64,000 bases of DNA from Pukyongia sp. (lineage in GTDB: Bacteria > Bacteroidota > Bacteroidia > Flavobacteriales > Flavobacteriaceae), in assembly GCA_030148705.1 (NCBI GenBank), contig JASBSY010000006.1, forward strand, positions 208,309-272,308, given 5' to 3'. The first letter of the stretch is position 1. Each line of letters begins with the position of its first letter. The notes beneath the pieces are model-generated. The model searched no databases. It worked only from the letters and a program-made list of their open reading frames with translations, and was not told the origin of the DNA. Shown one piece after another: positions 1-9,661 of this stretch. A program made the position numbers and the translations under genes.

Positions 1-1033
1 ATATTTACATAGTCTTGGAGCAGGAATGGACACGGTGTCAATTCAGGAGGTACGAATGGCTCTTGAAGCCGGTGTAGCTCCCAAAGATATCATCTACACT
101 CCCAACGGGGTTTCCCTGGAGGAGATCGAACGGGCGGCCGGTATGGGCGTACAAATTAACATCGACAATCTGTCCATATTGGAACAATTCGGAACGCGAC
201 ACCCCAAAACCCCTGTTTGTATCCGTATTAATCCGCATGTTATGGCTGGCGGTAATTCGAACATTTCCGTGGGGCATATCGACTCCAAATTCGGGATAAG
301 TATTCATCAGTTGCCGCATATAAGTCGTATCGTTGAAAACACGGGTATGAATATCAATGGTATCCACATGCATACGGGCAGTGATATCCTCGACATAGAA
401 GTTTTCCTCTATGCTTCCGAAATACTGTTCAATACTGCCAAACATTTTAGCGATCTCGAATTCATCGACTTCGGAAGCGGGTTTAAGGTACCTTATAAAG
501 AAGGTGATAAAGAAACAAACGTTGAGGAATTTGGGGAAAAACTAAGCAAGCGTTTTAATGAATTCTGCAAGGAATACGGCAAAAAACTTACCCTGGCCTT
601 CGAACCGGGTAAATTCCTTGTGAGTGAGGCAGGGAAATTTCTGGTAAAGGTCAATGTTGTAAAGCAAACTACCTCAACCGTATTTGCACAGGTGGACAGT
701 GGGTTCAATCATCTTATCAGGCCAATGCTCTACGGATCGGAACACGAGATCCTTAACGTTAGCAACCCCGATGGCCGTGAACGCTTCTACACCGTAACAG
801 GCTATATTTGTGAAACCGACACCTTCGGAAGTAATCGCAGGATCGCCGAGATCAGTGAAGGGGACATACTTGCATTTAACAATGCCGGGGCCTACTGTTT
901 TACCATGGCAAGCAACTACAACAGCAGATACAGACCGGCCGAAGTACTGTGGTATAAAGGCAAAGCCCATCTAATTAGAAAAAGGGAAACCTTCGATGAC
1001 CTGGTAGTCAACCAGATCATCCCGGAATTTTAG
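1..1033 (+). CDS. lysA: Diaminopimelate decarboxylase, 5' end outside the window
   Basis: Converts meso-diaminopimelate to lysine and CO2, the last step of lysine synthesis, using pyridoxal phosphate. The reading frame is open from base 2, so the gene starts before the window. About 343 residues are visible, and the missing N-terminal part would hold the PLP-binding lysine. Visible fold-type III decarboxylase motifs are HMHTGSD in the barrel, GSGFKVPY (the glycine loop that holds the PLP phosphate), FEPGK, and near the C-terminus CETDTFG followed by GAYCFTMASNYN, which form the active site shared between subunits. An internal ATG at 26 is the first in the window but lies inside conserved sequence, so it is not the start. 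Confident family call. Confidence 0.95.
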   Translation, partial: YLHSLGAGMDTVSIQEVRMALEAGVAPKDIIYTPNGVSLEEIERAAGMGVQINIDNLSILEQFGTRHPKTPVCIRINPHVMAGGNSNISVGHIDSKFGISIHQLPHISRIVENTGMNINGIHMHTGSDILDIEVFLYASEILFNTAKHFSDLEFIDFGSGFKVPYKEGDKETNVEEFGEKLSKRFNEFCKEYGKKLTLAFEPGKFLVSEAGKFLVKVNVVKQTTSTVFAQVDSGFNHLIRPMLYGSEHEILNVSNPDGRERFYTVTGYICETDTFGSNRRIAEISEGDILAFNNAGAYCFTMASNYNSRYRPAEVLWYKGKAHLIRKRETFDDLVVNQIIPEF

Positions 1034-1079
1034 GAAATTTAATCAGCTTTTTATTAACTTGGAAGTTAGTAATCAGCAT

Positions 1080-1577
1080 ATGATGAAAAATTTCGACTGG
1101 ACTCAATTTACGCGAAAAATTGCGGTAAAAGCCCCTGTTCAAAAGATTTATGACGCCTGGACCATTCCTTCTGAACTGGAGCGATGGTTTTTAAGCAGCG
1201 CCAGGTTTTATGAAGATTCTGAAAAATCCATTCCTCAGGACCGGGCTATTCAGGCAGGACATCGCTATAAGTGGAGATGGTTCCTCTGGGATGGCGAAGA
1301 AAATGGGAAAGTTATAAGCGCTAACGGTAGCGATAACCTAAAATTCACCTTTGCGGGTGATTGTACGGTAGAAGTCGCACTGTCTAGTTACGAAGATTAT
1401 ACCATCGTGAGCCTCACCCAAAAAGATATTCCCACTACTGATGAGAAGAAGGTTAATGTTCGTCTTGGGTGCGACAGCGGCTGGTCTTTTTATCTTGTAA
1501 ACCTGAAATCGGTATATGAAGGAGGTTGGGATTTGAGAAACAAGAACCCCGAGCTAAAACCTATGCTGAATAATTAA
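1080..1577 (+). CDS. AHSA1-type START-like (SRPBCC) domain protein
   Basis: A small soluble protein of about 165 residues with the pattern of the activator-of-Hsp90-ATPase-like SRPBCC fold: an early APVQKIYDAW followed by ELERWF, a central strand with GHRYKWRWFLWDG, then a C-terminal helix beginning CDSGWSFYLVNLKSVYEGG. This fold has a hydrophobic cavity and often binds small lipophilic ligands, but the bacterial members have no single known role. The frame is open upstream as far as a TTG at 1059. I prefer the ATG pair at 1080/1083 because the similarity begins just after it. It lies 46 bases behind lysA on the same strand, so co-transcription is possible, and it converges on the nitronate monooxygenase-like gene. 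Confidence 0.8.
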   Translation: MMKNFDWTQFTRKIAVKAPVQKIYDAWTIPSELERWFLSSARFYEDSEKSIPQDRAIQAGHRYKWRWFLWDGEENGKVISANGSDNLKFTFAGDCTVEVALSSYEDYTIVSLTQKDIPTTDEKKVNVRLGCDSGWSFYLVNLKSVYEGGWDLRNKNPELKPMLNN

Positions 1578-1598
1578 GGTCGAAGTGTAAGCCAAAAC

Positions 1599-2543
1599 TT
1601 AAAGCGTGGCAACAACCGCCTTCTTCGCCTTATTGAAGTCGTTTATAATCTCTTCAACGATGCTCGCGGCCGGTTTGATGTCGTGGATCAGTCCGGCAAT
1701 CTGCCCGATCTCCAGTTCTCCCTCTTCCAGATCACCTTCAAACATTCCTCTTTTCGCACGGGCACGACCCAGCAACTCTTTCAATTGCTCGGTTGTTGGA
1801 TTGGTCGCATACAAAGCAATCACATCTTCGAAGAATTTATTCTTCATCATTCTTACCGGCGCCAGCTCTTTGAGCGTGAGCAGGGTGTCGCCCTCCTTAG
1901 CTTCAACCACCTTCTTTTTAAAGGCAATATGAGAACTGGATTCGTTTGAAGCTACGAATCTACTACCAATTTGCACCCCGTCGGCTCCCAGAATCATCGC
2001 CGCCAGCATACCATTTCCGGTTGCAATTCCCCCGGCGGCTATCAGCGGGATATCAATCTTTTCCCTAACCATGGGTATAAGCGTAAAAGTGGTTGTTTCT
2101 TCCCGGCCGTTATGTCCGCCGGCTTCAAAGCCTTCGGCTACTACGGCGTCCACTCCTGCCTGCTGTGCCTTTAAGGCGAACTTTACACTGCTTACAACAT
2201 GAACTACCGTAATTCCTTCCTCCTTTAATCGGGATGTATAAGTAGCCGGGTTTCCTGCGGAAGTAAAAACGATCTTAACGCCCTCCTCGATAATGATATC
2301 AATGATCTCTTCCAGGTTCGGATACAACATGGGTACATTGACCCCGAATGGTTTTTCGGTTGCCTTCTTACATTTTTGAATGTGTTCGCGAAGTACCTCC
2401 GGATACATGGATCCGGCCCCCAGCAACCCCAGTCCTCCGGCATTACTCACAGCCGAAGCCAGGCGCCAACCGCTGTTCCATATCATTCCTGCCTGGATTA
2501 ATGGGTATTTTATATTAAAAAGTCGGGTGATTTTGTTTTCCAC
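1599..2543 (-). CDS. Nitronate monooxygenase / 2-nitropropane dioxygenase family flavoprotein
   Basis: A 314-residue TIM-barrel flavoprotein of the NMO/FabK-like family. It begins with the usual ITRLFNIKYPLIQAGM segment, then GGLGLLGAG. AEGFEAGGHNG supplies the conserved histidine of the active site, and AAGGIATGNGMLAAMILGADGVQIGSRF is the FMN phosphate-binding region. Class I NMOs oxidise alkyl nitronates, while FabK relatives reduce enoyl-ACP. Sequence alone does not decide between them here, although the AGGHNG motif is shared by NMOs. It lies 12 bases after mnmA on the same strand and is probably read with it. The 3' end converges on the AHSA1-type gene with no clear terminator between them. 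Confidence 0.85.
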   Translation of the reverse strand: MENKITRLFNIKYPLIQAGMIWNSGWRLASAVSNAGGLGLLGAGSMYPEVLREHIQKCKKATEKPFGVNVPMLYPNLEEIIDIIIEEGVKIVFTSAGNPATYTSRLKEEGITVVHVVSSVKFALKAQQAGVDAVVAEGFEAGGHNGREETTTFTLIPMVREKIDIPLIAAGGIATGNGMLAAMILGADGVQIGSRFVASNESSSHIAFKKKVVEAKEGDTLLTLKELAPVRMMKNKFFEDVIALYATNPTTEQLKELLGRARAKRGMFEGDLEEGELEIGQIAGLIHDIKPAASIVEEIINDFNKAKKAVVATL

Positions 2544-2555
2544 AAATTGAAGTTG

Positions 2556-3746
2556 TTATGAGATAACACCACTGCCCAGCAACTCTTCTCCGCTGTACCA
2601 GGCCACGAACTGCCCTTCCGAAATAGCCGACTGTGGTTCTTCAAAGATAACATAAAGTCCCGAATCGGTTCTGTGAAGCGTAGCTTTTTGAAGGGGCTGG
2701 CGATATCGAATACGGGCTTCTACCTCCATGGTTGAATCCTCCTCAAGCGTGAGGTCTTCCCTCACCCAGTGAATCTCGGCTTCGTTAACGAACAAGCCGC
2801 GTCGATACAAGCCGGGATGGTCTTTGCCCTGCCCGGTATAGATCACGTTTTCCTCTACATCGGTATCTATAACGAATAAGGGTTCCTTGGTTCCGCCCAC
2901 CGCCAAGCCTTTTCGCTGCCCTTTGGTAAAATAATGCGCTCCCTGGTGCGTACCGATAACGGTGCCGTCGGCTTGCGAATAGCGTTGTTTTTCAGACAGG
3001 TATTTTAGTTTTTCTTCTTCGGAACTGAAATCCGGAACCCGGTGGTCGTAGCCCTCATACTTTGACGGAACTTCCACTATTACCCCTTCCTTGGGTGCCA
3101 GTTGCTGCTGAAGGAAATCCGGAAGCCGGACCTTTCCAATAAAACAAAGCCCCTGAGAATCCCTTTTCTCTGCGGTTATCAACCCCTGCTCTGCTGCAAT
3201 TTGCCTCACTTCAGGTTTTAAGAGCTCTCCGATAGGAAAAAGCGTTTTGGCCAGTTGCTCCTGGGACAGCTGACATAAAAAATAGGACTGGTCCTTATTG
3301 GGATCCTTGCCCGAAAGTAAACGGTGAATAGTTTGACCCTCTTTTTCAATACTGTCTTTCCGACAATAATGCCCGGTAGCGACATAATCGGCTCCCAGCC
3401 CCAGGGCAATCTTCATAAACACATCGAACTTGATCTCCCGGTTGCAGAGTACATCGGGGTTGGGGGTTCTGCCCATCTCGTACTCCCTGAACATATAGTT
3501 TACGATACGCTCCTTGTACTCTTCGCTTAGGTCGACCGTTTGAAAAGGAATTCCGAGTTTCTGAGCCACAAGCATGGCATCATTACTATCCTCCAGCCAT
3601 GGACACTCCTGCGAAATGGTTACACTGTCGTCGTGCCAGTTCTTCATAAATAACCCAATCACATCGTACCCCTTCTCTTTTAAAAGATAGGCAGCAACAC
3701 TGGAGTCTACACCTCCGCTAAGTCCTATGACAACTCGTTGTTTCAT
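2556..3746 (-). CDS. mnmA: tRNA-specific 2-thiouridylase MnmA
   Basis: Thiolates uridine 34 in the wobble position of Lys, Glu and Gln tRNAs, using ATP to adenylate the base and a relayed persulfide sulfur. The 396-residue protein has the PP-loop GLSGGVDSS at residues 8-16. Both catalytic cysteines of the family are present: C101 in VLCNREIKF and C201 in [26 protein letters not shown] and [13 protein letters not shown] also match the family, and length is normal. A good -7 promoter element lies just upstream, so it may have its own promoter even though it follows the MORN-repeat gene on the same strand. Very confident. Confidence 0.97.
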   Translation of the reverse strand: MKQRVVIGLSGGVDSSVAAYLLKEKGYDVIGLFMKNWHDDSVTISQECPWLEDSNDAMLVAQKLGIPFQTVDLSEEYKERIVNYMFREYEMGRTPNPDVLCNREIKFDVFMKIALGLGADYVATGHYCRKDSIEKEGQTIHRLLSGKDPNKDQSYFLCQLSQEQLAKTLFPIGELLKPEVRQIAAEQGLITAEKRDSQGLCFIGKVRLPDFLQQQLAPKEGVIVEVPSKYEGYDHRVPDFSSEEEKLKYLSEKQRYSQADGTVIGTHQGAHYFTKGQRKGLAVGGTKEPLFVIDTDVEENVIYTGQGKDHPGLYRRGLFVNEAEIHWVREDLTLEEDSTMEVEARIRYRQPLQKATLHRTDSGLYVIFEEPQSAISEGQFVAWYSGEELLGSGVIS

Positions 3747-3764
3747 GAATGTTTTAATTCAGTG

Positions 3765-3772
3765 CAAAAATA
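3765..3772 (-). promoter_or_regulatory. Bacteroidota -7 promoter element upstream of mnmA
   Basis: Read on the minus strand this is TATTTTTG, an exact TAnnTTTG match, 18 bases before the mnmA ATG. No clean TTG is seen at the expected -33 distance, so the call rests on the -7 element and its position. Confidence 0.45.
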
Positions 3773-3843
3773 CGATTTTCCGAATTAAGAAATGTTCGGG
3801 CCACCTTGCCTGAGATTTTACTGAAGTAAATCGCTATTATAGA

Positions 3844-4536
3844 TTAGTTATTGCCGGGTTTCGGCTTGGGGAAGGTTTCTTCCAGGGTAACTTTACCGTC
3901 CTTGAAATACTGCCATAGTCCGTGTTTTTTCCCATCCTTGTAGAATCCTTTGATGGTAACATTTCCATTGGCATCATAATAAAAAGCCTCTCCGTGAAGT
4001 TCGTTATTTACATATTTCAGTTTCTTCAGCATCACCCCGTCAGGACCATAATATAAATTATCCCCTTGCATCACTCCATGCTCGTAAGTAATTTCCTCTG
4101 TGATATTACCATTGGGGTAATAAGTGTATTTCTTTCCGTGGAGCTTATCATCCACATAATTCTCTCTGGACATCACACTGTTGGTCTTCTCGTGATAATA
4201 CAGCCATTCCCCAACTCGCTTCTTACCCTGCATCTTGCCTTCACTCACCAGCTTTCCTTTTATGGTATAGTACTTAACATCCGCCAGGTTGTCTTTGCCG
4301 GAGAACTCTTTGGTGACCATCGGCTGAGACTTACACTCTTCGCAATAGAACTTAAAGGTGCCTACCTCTTTCCCGTGTTCGAAAGTACCTTCATATCGCA
4401 GCTGTTCGGTACCCTCGAAATACTTTTTCCAGCTTCCGTGACGTTTGCCGTTCTCGTCGAACTGATTTACATCCGACTGGGAAAAAGCGGCTGAATAAGA
4501 CATTATTCCAACAAAGAGCAGGAGGAATGATTTCAT
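3844..4536 (-). CDS. Secreted MORN-repeat (YwqK-like) protein
   Basis: A 230-residue protein with a signal peptide (about residues 1-19, hydrophobic run then AAFSQ). The rest is a chain of MORN-variant repeats with the pattern xG-K-xHG-xW/xYY. Examples are NGKRHGSWKKYF, DDKLHGKKYTYYPNG, NNELHGEAFYYDANG and DGKKHGLWQYFKDG. Such repeats fold as a beta meander and are common in Bacteroidota exported proteins. Database names for this family often mention a YwqK antitoxin, but no toxin partner is visible here and the export signal argues against that role. It sits between yidC (87 bases upstream) and mnmA. Function unknown. Confidence 0.8.
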   Translation of the reverse strand: MKSFLLLFVGIMSYSAAFSQSDVNQFDENGKRHGSWKKYFEGTEQLRYEGTFEHGKEVGTFKFYCEECKSQPMVTKEFSGKDNLADVKYYTIKGKLVSEGKMQGKKRVGEWLYYHEKTNSVMSRENYVDDKLHGKKYTYYPNGNITEEITYEHGVMQGDNLYYGPDGVMLKKLKYVNNELHGEAFYYDANGNVTIKGFYKDGKKHGLWQYFKDGKVTLEETFPKPKPGNN

Positions 4537-4623
4537 ATTTGAACTGTTTAAATAGTAAACGAAGTTTTTATTCTTCTATTGAATTGGATTCTGATTTTTT
4601 CAAAAAAGATGCCAAAACACTAT

Positions 4624-6516
4624 TTACTTCTTTCGCTGGGCTTTTTTCTGTTGTTCGGCCTGTTCCATCATTTCAGCCATTTTACGCTGAAACCTGTTTT
4701 GCTTCTTAGGTTTTTTCTTGTTCTCCTGAATCTTCGCATGGATTTTATCCTCGTCCAAAATAAAGTTCTTGATCACCAGCATAATTCCAATCGTAATCAG
4801 GTTTGAAGTCAGGTAGTACAACGATAGTCCACTGGCGTAGTTGTTGAAGAAAACCAGCATAAACAGCGGCGACAGGTACATCAGGAATTTCATGTTAGGC
4901 ATTCCCGGTTGCTGCTGCGCCTGCATACTCTGCCCCATTGTCATCATCATATAAACGAAGATCGCTATGGAGGCCAGAATTGGAAACAGACTCACATGAT
5001 CTCCGTAAAACGGGATATGGAAAGGTAATTCCGCAATGGTATCGTAGCTGGACAGGTCTTCCGCCCACAGAAAGCTCTTCTGACGAAGATCGAAAGCCGT
5101 AGGGAAAAATGTAAAGAGCGCATAGAACACAGGAATCTGCAATAGTGCCGGCAAACAGCCTGTTTTTAAAGGGTTTGCACCGGCTATATTCTGAAGCTTC
5201 ATGGTTTCCTGCTGAATCTTCAGTTTGTTATCCCCGTATTTCTCACGAATCTCATCCAGTTCCGGCTTCAGAATCTTCATCTTCATTTGCGACAGGTACT
5301 GTTTGTATTGTACCGGCGAAAGGACGAGTTTGATAAGGATTGTAAGTACGATTATGGCGATGCCCGCAGGAAGGAATCCACTTAGAAAACCGAAGAGCGG
5401 AATAATGATGTATTTATTGATCATTCCAAAAATACCCCAGCCCAATGGCATGGCTTCATCCAGGTTACGATCGTATTTCTTGAATATCTGGTAGTCGGTA
5501 GGGCCATAATACATGTTCATATCATAGCTCAGTGCACCGCCTTTTGGTTGAAGTAACATCTTAGCACCGTATAGTTTGGTGTAAACAGTATCGATTTCCT
5601 CGTCTTCAACCAGGTCTGTTGAACTAAGGGCGACTTCCGAAAAGGGAGTGTCTGACAGCAGCATGGAACTAAAGAAATGCTGGCGGAAATTCATCCAGCT
5701 TACATCCTTTTCTACTTCGGCATCTTCTCCGGTAGGCGACAGTTTTGAATGCTTCTCATCCTCGTATTCGTATGTAAGCCTGGAATAGCGATTCTCGTAA
5801 GTGATGCTCTTGGCATGACGGTATCCCTTTAAATTCCAGTCCAGATAGATGGGCTGGGTAGTGTTGAGAACTCCATCAAGGCCTTCGGAACGGAGGGTAA
5901 AGCCCAGCATATACTCCCCGGGGGTGAGTTCGTATCTATATTCGATATAAGCGTTGGGAGATGCTTTCAAGCGCATGCTTAGCACCTTATTCTCCCCGTT
6001 CTCGCTCACGGAAGGTTCAAAATAAAGGTCTTTGGAATTAAGCAACCTATTTTCGGCAGAAAACTGCAGGTTAAAAGATGCGCTGCCATCCTTTATGAGG
6101 TATACCGGTTCGCCGGTATACATGGTGTGCTGCTTTAATTTTGCTTCGGTAATATAACCGCCCTTGTTGCTAACTTTTAAGACCAAGACGTCATTTTCGA
6201 TGACAGTAATATTTTCTGTTGCAGAGTCTAGCGTTCCGGAATACGCAAAGGACCCTAACCTGTTTCTCAGGTCTATGAGCCCGAGGGAATCGTTTTGGGA
6301 AACTACCGAAAGTTCCGTAGCGCTTTCAAAAGTAGTAGTATCTTCGGGAATAGCTTTTTCTTCCGCCTGCCCGGCCTGGGTTTGCTGTTCGGTTCTCTGT
6401 TTTTCGGCTTCTATCTCTTCGGGAGTTGGGCTTTGTAAATAAAGCATATATACCAGTATACCTCCAATGAGTATAAAACCAATAAGTGAATTTATATCAA
6501 ACTTCTTTTCTTCCAT
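4624..6516 (-). CDS. yidC: Membrane protein insertase YidC
   Basis: Inserts and folds inner-membrane proteins, alone or with SecYEG. The 630-residue protein has the Gram-negative layout: an N-terminal membrane anchor (about residues 9-26), a large periplasmic beta domain to about residue 350, then the conserved five-segment insertase core beginning around GWGIFGMINKY. Within the core are PVQYKQYLSQMKM, the charged coiled loop, NPLKTGCLPALLQIPVFYALF and SGLSLYYLTSNL. The tail is very basic, consistent with ribosome contact. The residue aligned to the groove arginine of E. coli YidC appears to be lysine (ILIKLVLSP). It follows pyrG after 137 bases. Very confident. Confidence 0.97.
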   Translation of the reverse strand: MEEKKFDINSLIGFILIGGILVYMLYLQSPTPEEIEAEKQRTEQQTQAGQAEEKAIPEDTTTFESATELSVVSQNDSLGLIDLRNRLGSFAYSGTLDSATENITVIENDVLVLKVSNKGGYITEAKLKQHTMYTGEPVYLIKDGSASFNLQFSAENRLLNSKDLYFEPSVSENGENKVLSMRLKASPNAYIEYRYELTPGEYMLGFTLRSEGLDGVLNTTQPIYLDWNLKGYRHAKSITYENRYSRLTYEYEDEKHSKLSPTGEDAEVEKDVSWMNFRQHFFSSMLLSDTPFSEVALSSTDLVEDEEIDTVYTKLYGAKMLLQPKGGALSYDMNMYYGPTDYQIFKKYDRNLDEAMPLGWGIFGMINKYIIIPLFGFLSGFLPAGIAIIVLTILIKLVLSPVQYKQYLSQMKMKILKPELDEIREKYGDNKLKIQQETMKLQNIAGANPLKTGCLPALLQIPVFYALFTFFPTAFDLRQKSFLWAEDLSSYDTIAELPFHIPFYGDHVSLFPILASIAIFVYMMMTMGQSMQAQQQPGMPNMKFLMYLSPLFMLVFFNNYASGLSLYYLTSNLITIGIMLVIKNFILDEDKIHAKIQENKKKPKKQNRFQRKMAEMMEQAEQQKKAQRKK

Positions 6517-6653
6517 TTTTATCTATTCTGAACGTCCTGGGTTAGCAGCTCAGTTGTTTAAGTTGTCGTTTTTAATTTTTTTCTGCGCCTAAGGCTGTAA
6601 AGCATCTGTCTTACCAATTATCCCGCCGTTACTGCAAAGTACGCCAAATTGTC

Positions 6654-8285
<1,632 letters not shown>

Positions 8286-8301
8286 TTACCTATACGGGGT
8301 G

Positions 8302-8309
8302 TAAAGATA
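8302..8309 (-). promoter_or_regulatory. Probable -7 promoter element of pyrG
   Basis: On the minus strand this reads TATCTTTA, one base off TAnnTTTG. A TTG lies 21 bases further upstream, within the spacing seen for Bacteroidota promoters. It is 34 bases before the pyrG start. Confidence 0.4.
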
Positions 8310-8429
8310 CAGTTTTCTAGGGGAGCTTACCAATGAAATTTTCAATATTTGAAGCAGTACGAATAGCAGCGCTCTATTGACTAAGGAAATCCCTTTTCGG
8401 CTCGGATTGCGAGCGACCGGGATTATGAT

Positions 8430-8687
8430 TTACTTCTTTACAATCAACGGGCGGATCAGGCCTTCCAGGCCATTGACCTTAATTTCATCCATCTCTTTCA
8501 TCAGTTGACCCAATTTCCCTTCGGGAAAACCTTTCTGCCGGAACCAGGTATAATAGGCCTCAGGTAAATCGACAAGATAGCGGTCCTTGTACTTGCCAAA
8601 GGGCATGCGGTAGTTTGCCAGCATTATGAGATGCTGGGTTTGATCGTGAGAGTTGATGTTCAAAGCGATTCTATTTCCATGCAGCAT
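8430..8687 (-). CDS. DUF3820 family small protein
   Basis: About 85 residues. The core is YRMPFGKYKDRYLVDLPEAY, then WFRQKGFPEGKLGQ and NGLEGLIRP, the signature of DUF3820. This small domain also occurs at the end of some DEDDh exonucleases, including one in this window. The biochemical function is unknown. Several starts are possible. The ATG at 8687 overlaps the end of the DUF922 gene by 17 bases, which suits translational coupling. A later ATG at 8624 would begin directly at the conserved core. It is the last gene of the guaA-led run. Confidence 0.75.
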   Translation of the reverse strand: MLHGNRIALNINSHDQTQHLIMLANYRMPFGKYKDRYLVDLPEAYYTWFRQKGFPEGKLGQLMKEMDEIKVNGLEGLIRPLIVKK

Positions 8688-9207
8688 ACGCTTGCAGTTG
8701 TTCGGCAACAAAAGCACGCCACCGGTATTCGGCCTCTTTATTCTTGGAGTGGTCACTGTCTGAATCGAAGCTGGATTGCATGCTGCGACGCTGTTGTTCT
8801 ATCTCACCATACAAATTGTCTACCAACAGTTTCACGTTTTCGTTTACCGGGATTTCAGTTAGCAGCTTTCGCAATTTCCGGGCGTGTAGTTCGGAAATAT
8901 CGAAATGGTTCTGTTCGTGGGCCAGTATGTATGCTGAAGCAACTTCGGGACGATACCAGGAATCTTTAGGGTAAAAATTACTCAACACCGTATAATTGAG
9001 TTCCACAGACTCCCCTTGACGTTTAATAGCATAGGAGAAAGAAATGCCGCTGTTAGTACTGGCCACAAAATCGTCATTCCCACCGGGAGTACCCTGAAAA
9101 TCGGCCCAGGTTAGTTTACGGTTTTCCTGCCAGGACATCTTCTCAGGGTCGTTATTCACCGACCCACTGATGAGCAGTGACATCACCAATATTATCACTA
9201 ATTTCAT
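8671..9207 (-). CDS. DUF922 family exported putative zinc protease
   Basis: A 178-residue protein with a short N-terminal hydrophobic signal (about residues 1-16). The central AHEQNHFDI contains an HExxH motif (H97, E98, H101) that would hold zinc and the catalytic glutamate, followed by a helix rich in charged residues. WADFQGTPG near residue 34 is also typical of DUF922. The family is predicted to be metalloproteases, but substrates are unknown. It lies 43 bases after the OsmC gene and overlaps the DUF3820 gene, so it is probably part of the same transcript. Family call firm, activity inferred from the motif. Confidence 0.8.
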   Translation of the reverse strand: MKLVIILVMSLLISGSVNNDPEKMSWQENRKLTWADFQGTPGGNDDFVASTNSGISFSYAIKRQGESVELNYTVLSNFYPKDSWYRPEVASAYILAHEQNHFDISELHARKLRKLLTEIPVNENVKLLVDNLYGEIEQQRRSMQSSFDSDSDHSKNKEAEYRWRAFVAEQLQAYAAWK

Positions 9208-9250
9208 AAAATTAGTAACGAAAGAAACAGAAAATTATTGAGTGCCATCT

Positions 9251-9661
9251 TTAGAAGGAATCCCAGTTAAATTGCACGTGGCGTTCGATATCGGGATGAA
9301 GACTGTTGTGAACAGGGCATGTCATTGCTGTATTTTCGAGTATCTTCTTGTGCTTTTCTGAAATGTTAGCAGGAAGCGACAGCACCACTTCAATCTTTGC
9401 GATCCTTCGCGGGTTGGACGCCATAGTTTTGGTAACATCTGCGGTAGAATTCGTGAGATCCACTTCTAAATCCCGGGCTTTGATTCCCATTACGGTAAGC
9501 ATACAATTGGCCAGTCCGGTTGCCACTGTATCGGTAGGTGAGAATGCTTCGCCTCTGCCATTGTTATCGAGGGGAGCGTCTGTAACATAGGCGTTACCTG
9601 AACCCAGATGAATGTTCTCAGTGCGTAATTCCCCCAAATACCTCACTTTGGCCGTACTCAT
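9251..9661 (-). CDS. OsmC family peroxiredoxin-like protein
   Basis: A 136-residue OsmC/Ohr-fold protein. The two conserved redox cysteines are visible: C53 in GLANCMLTVMG at the start of the central helix and C115 in MTCPVHNSL. OsmC proteins reduce organic hydroperoxides with a dithiol donor. The YhfA-like branch, which this resembles in length and in the TCPVHNSL end, has no proven substrate. Its start codon overlaps the stop of the LysM gene by four bases (ATGA), a clear sign of translational coupling in the guaA-led unit. Confidence 0.88.
   Translation of the reverse strand: MSTAKVRYLGELRTENIHLGSGNAYVTDAPLDNNGRGEAFSPTDTVATGLANCMLTVMGIKARDLEVDLTNSTADVTKTMASNPRRIAKIEVVLSLPANISEKHKKILENTAMTCPVHNSLHPDIERHVQFNWDSF

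Noticed and set aside
3844..4536. Toxin-antitoxin locus, from the YwqK antitoxin name of MORN-repeat relatives.
   Set aside because: The protein is exported and no adjacent small toxin gene exists. The neighbours are yidC and mnmA.
8400..8414. Short palindrome GCTCG-GATTG-CGAGC near the end of the DUF3820 gene.
   Set aside because: The stem is only 5 bases without a T-run, so it is too weak to call a terminator.
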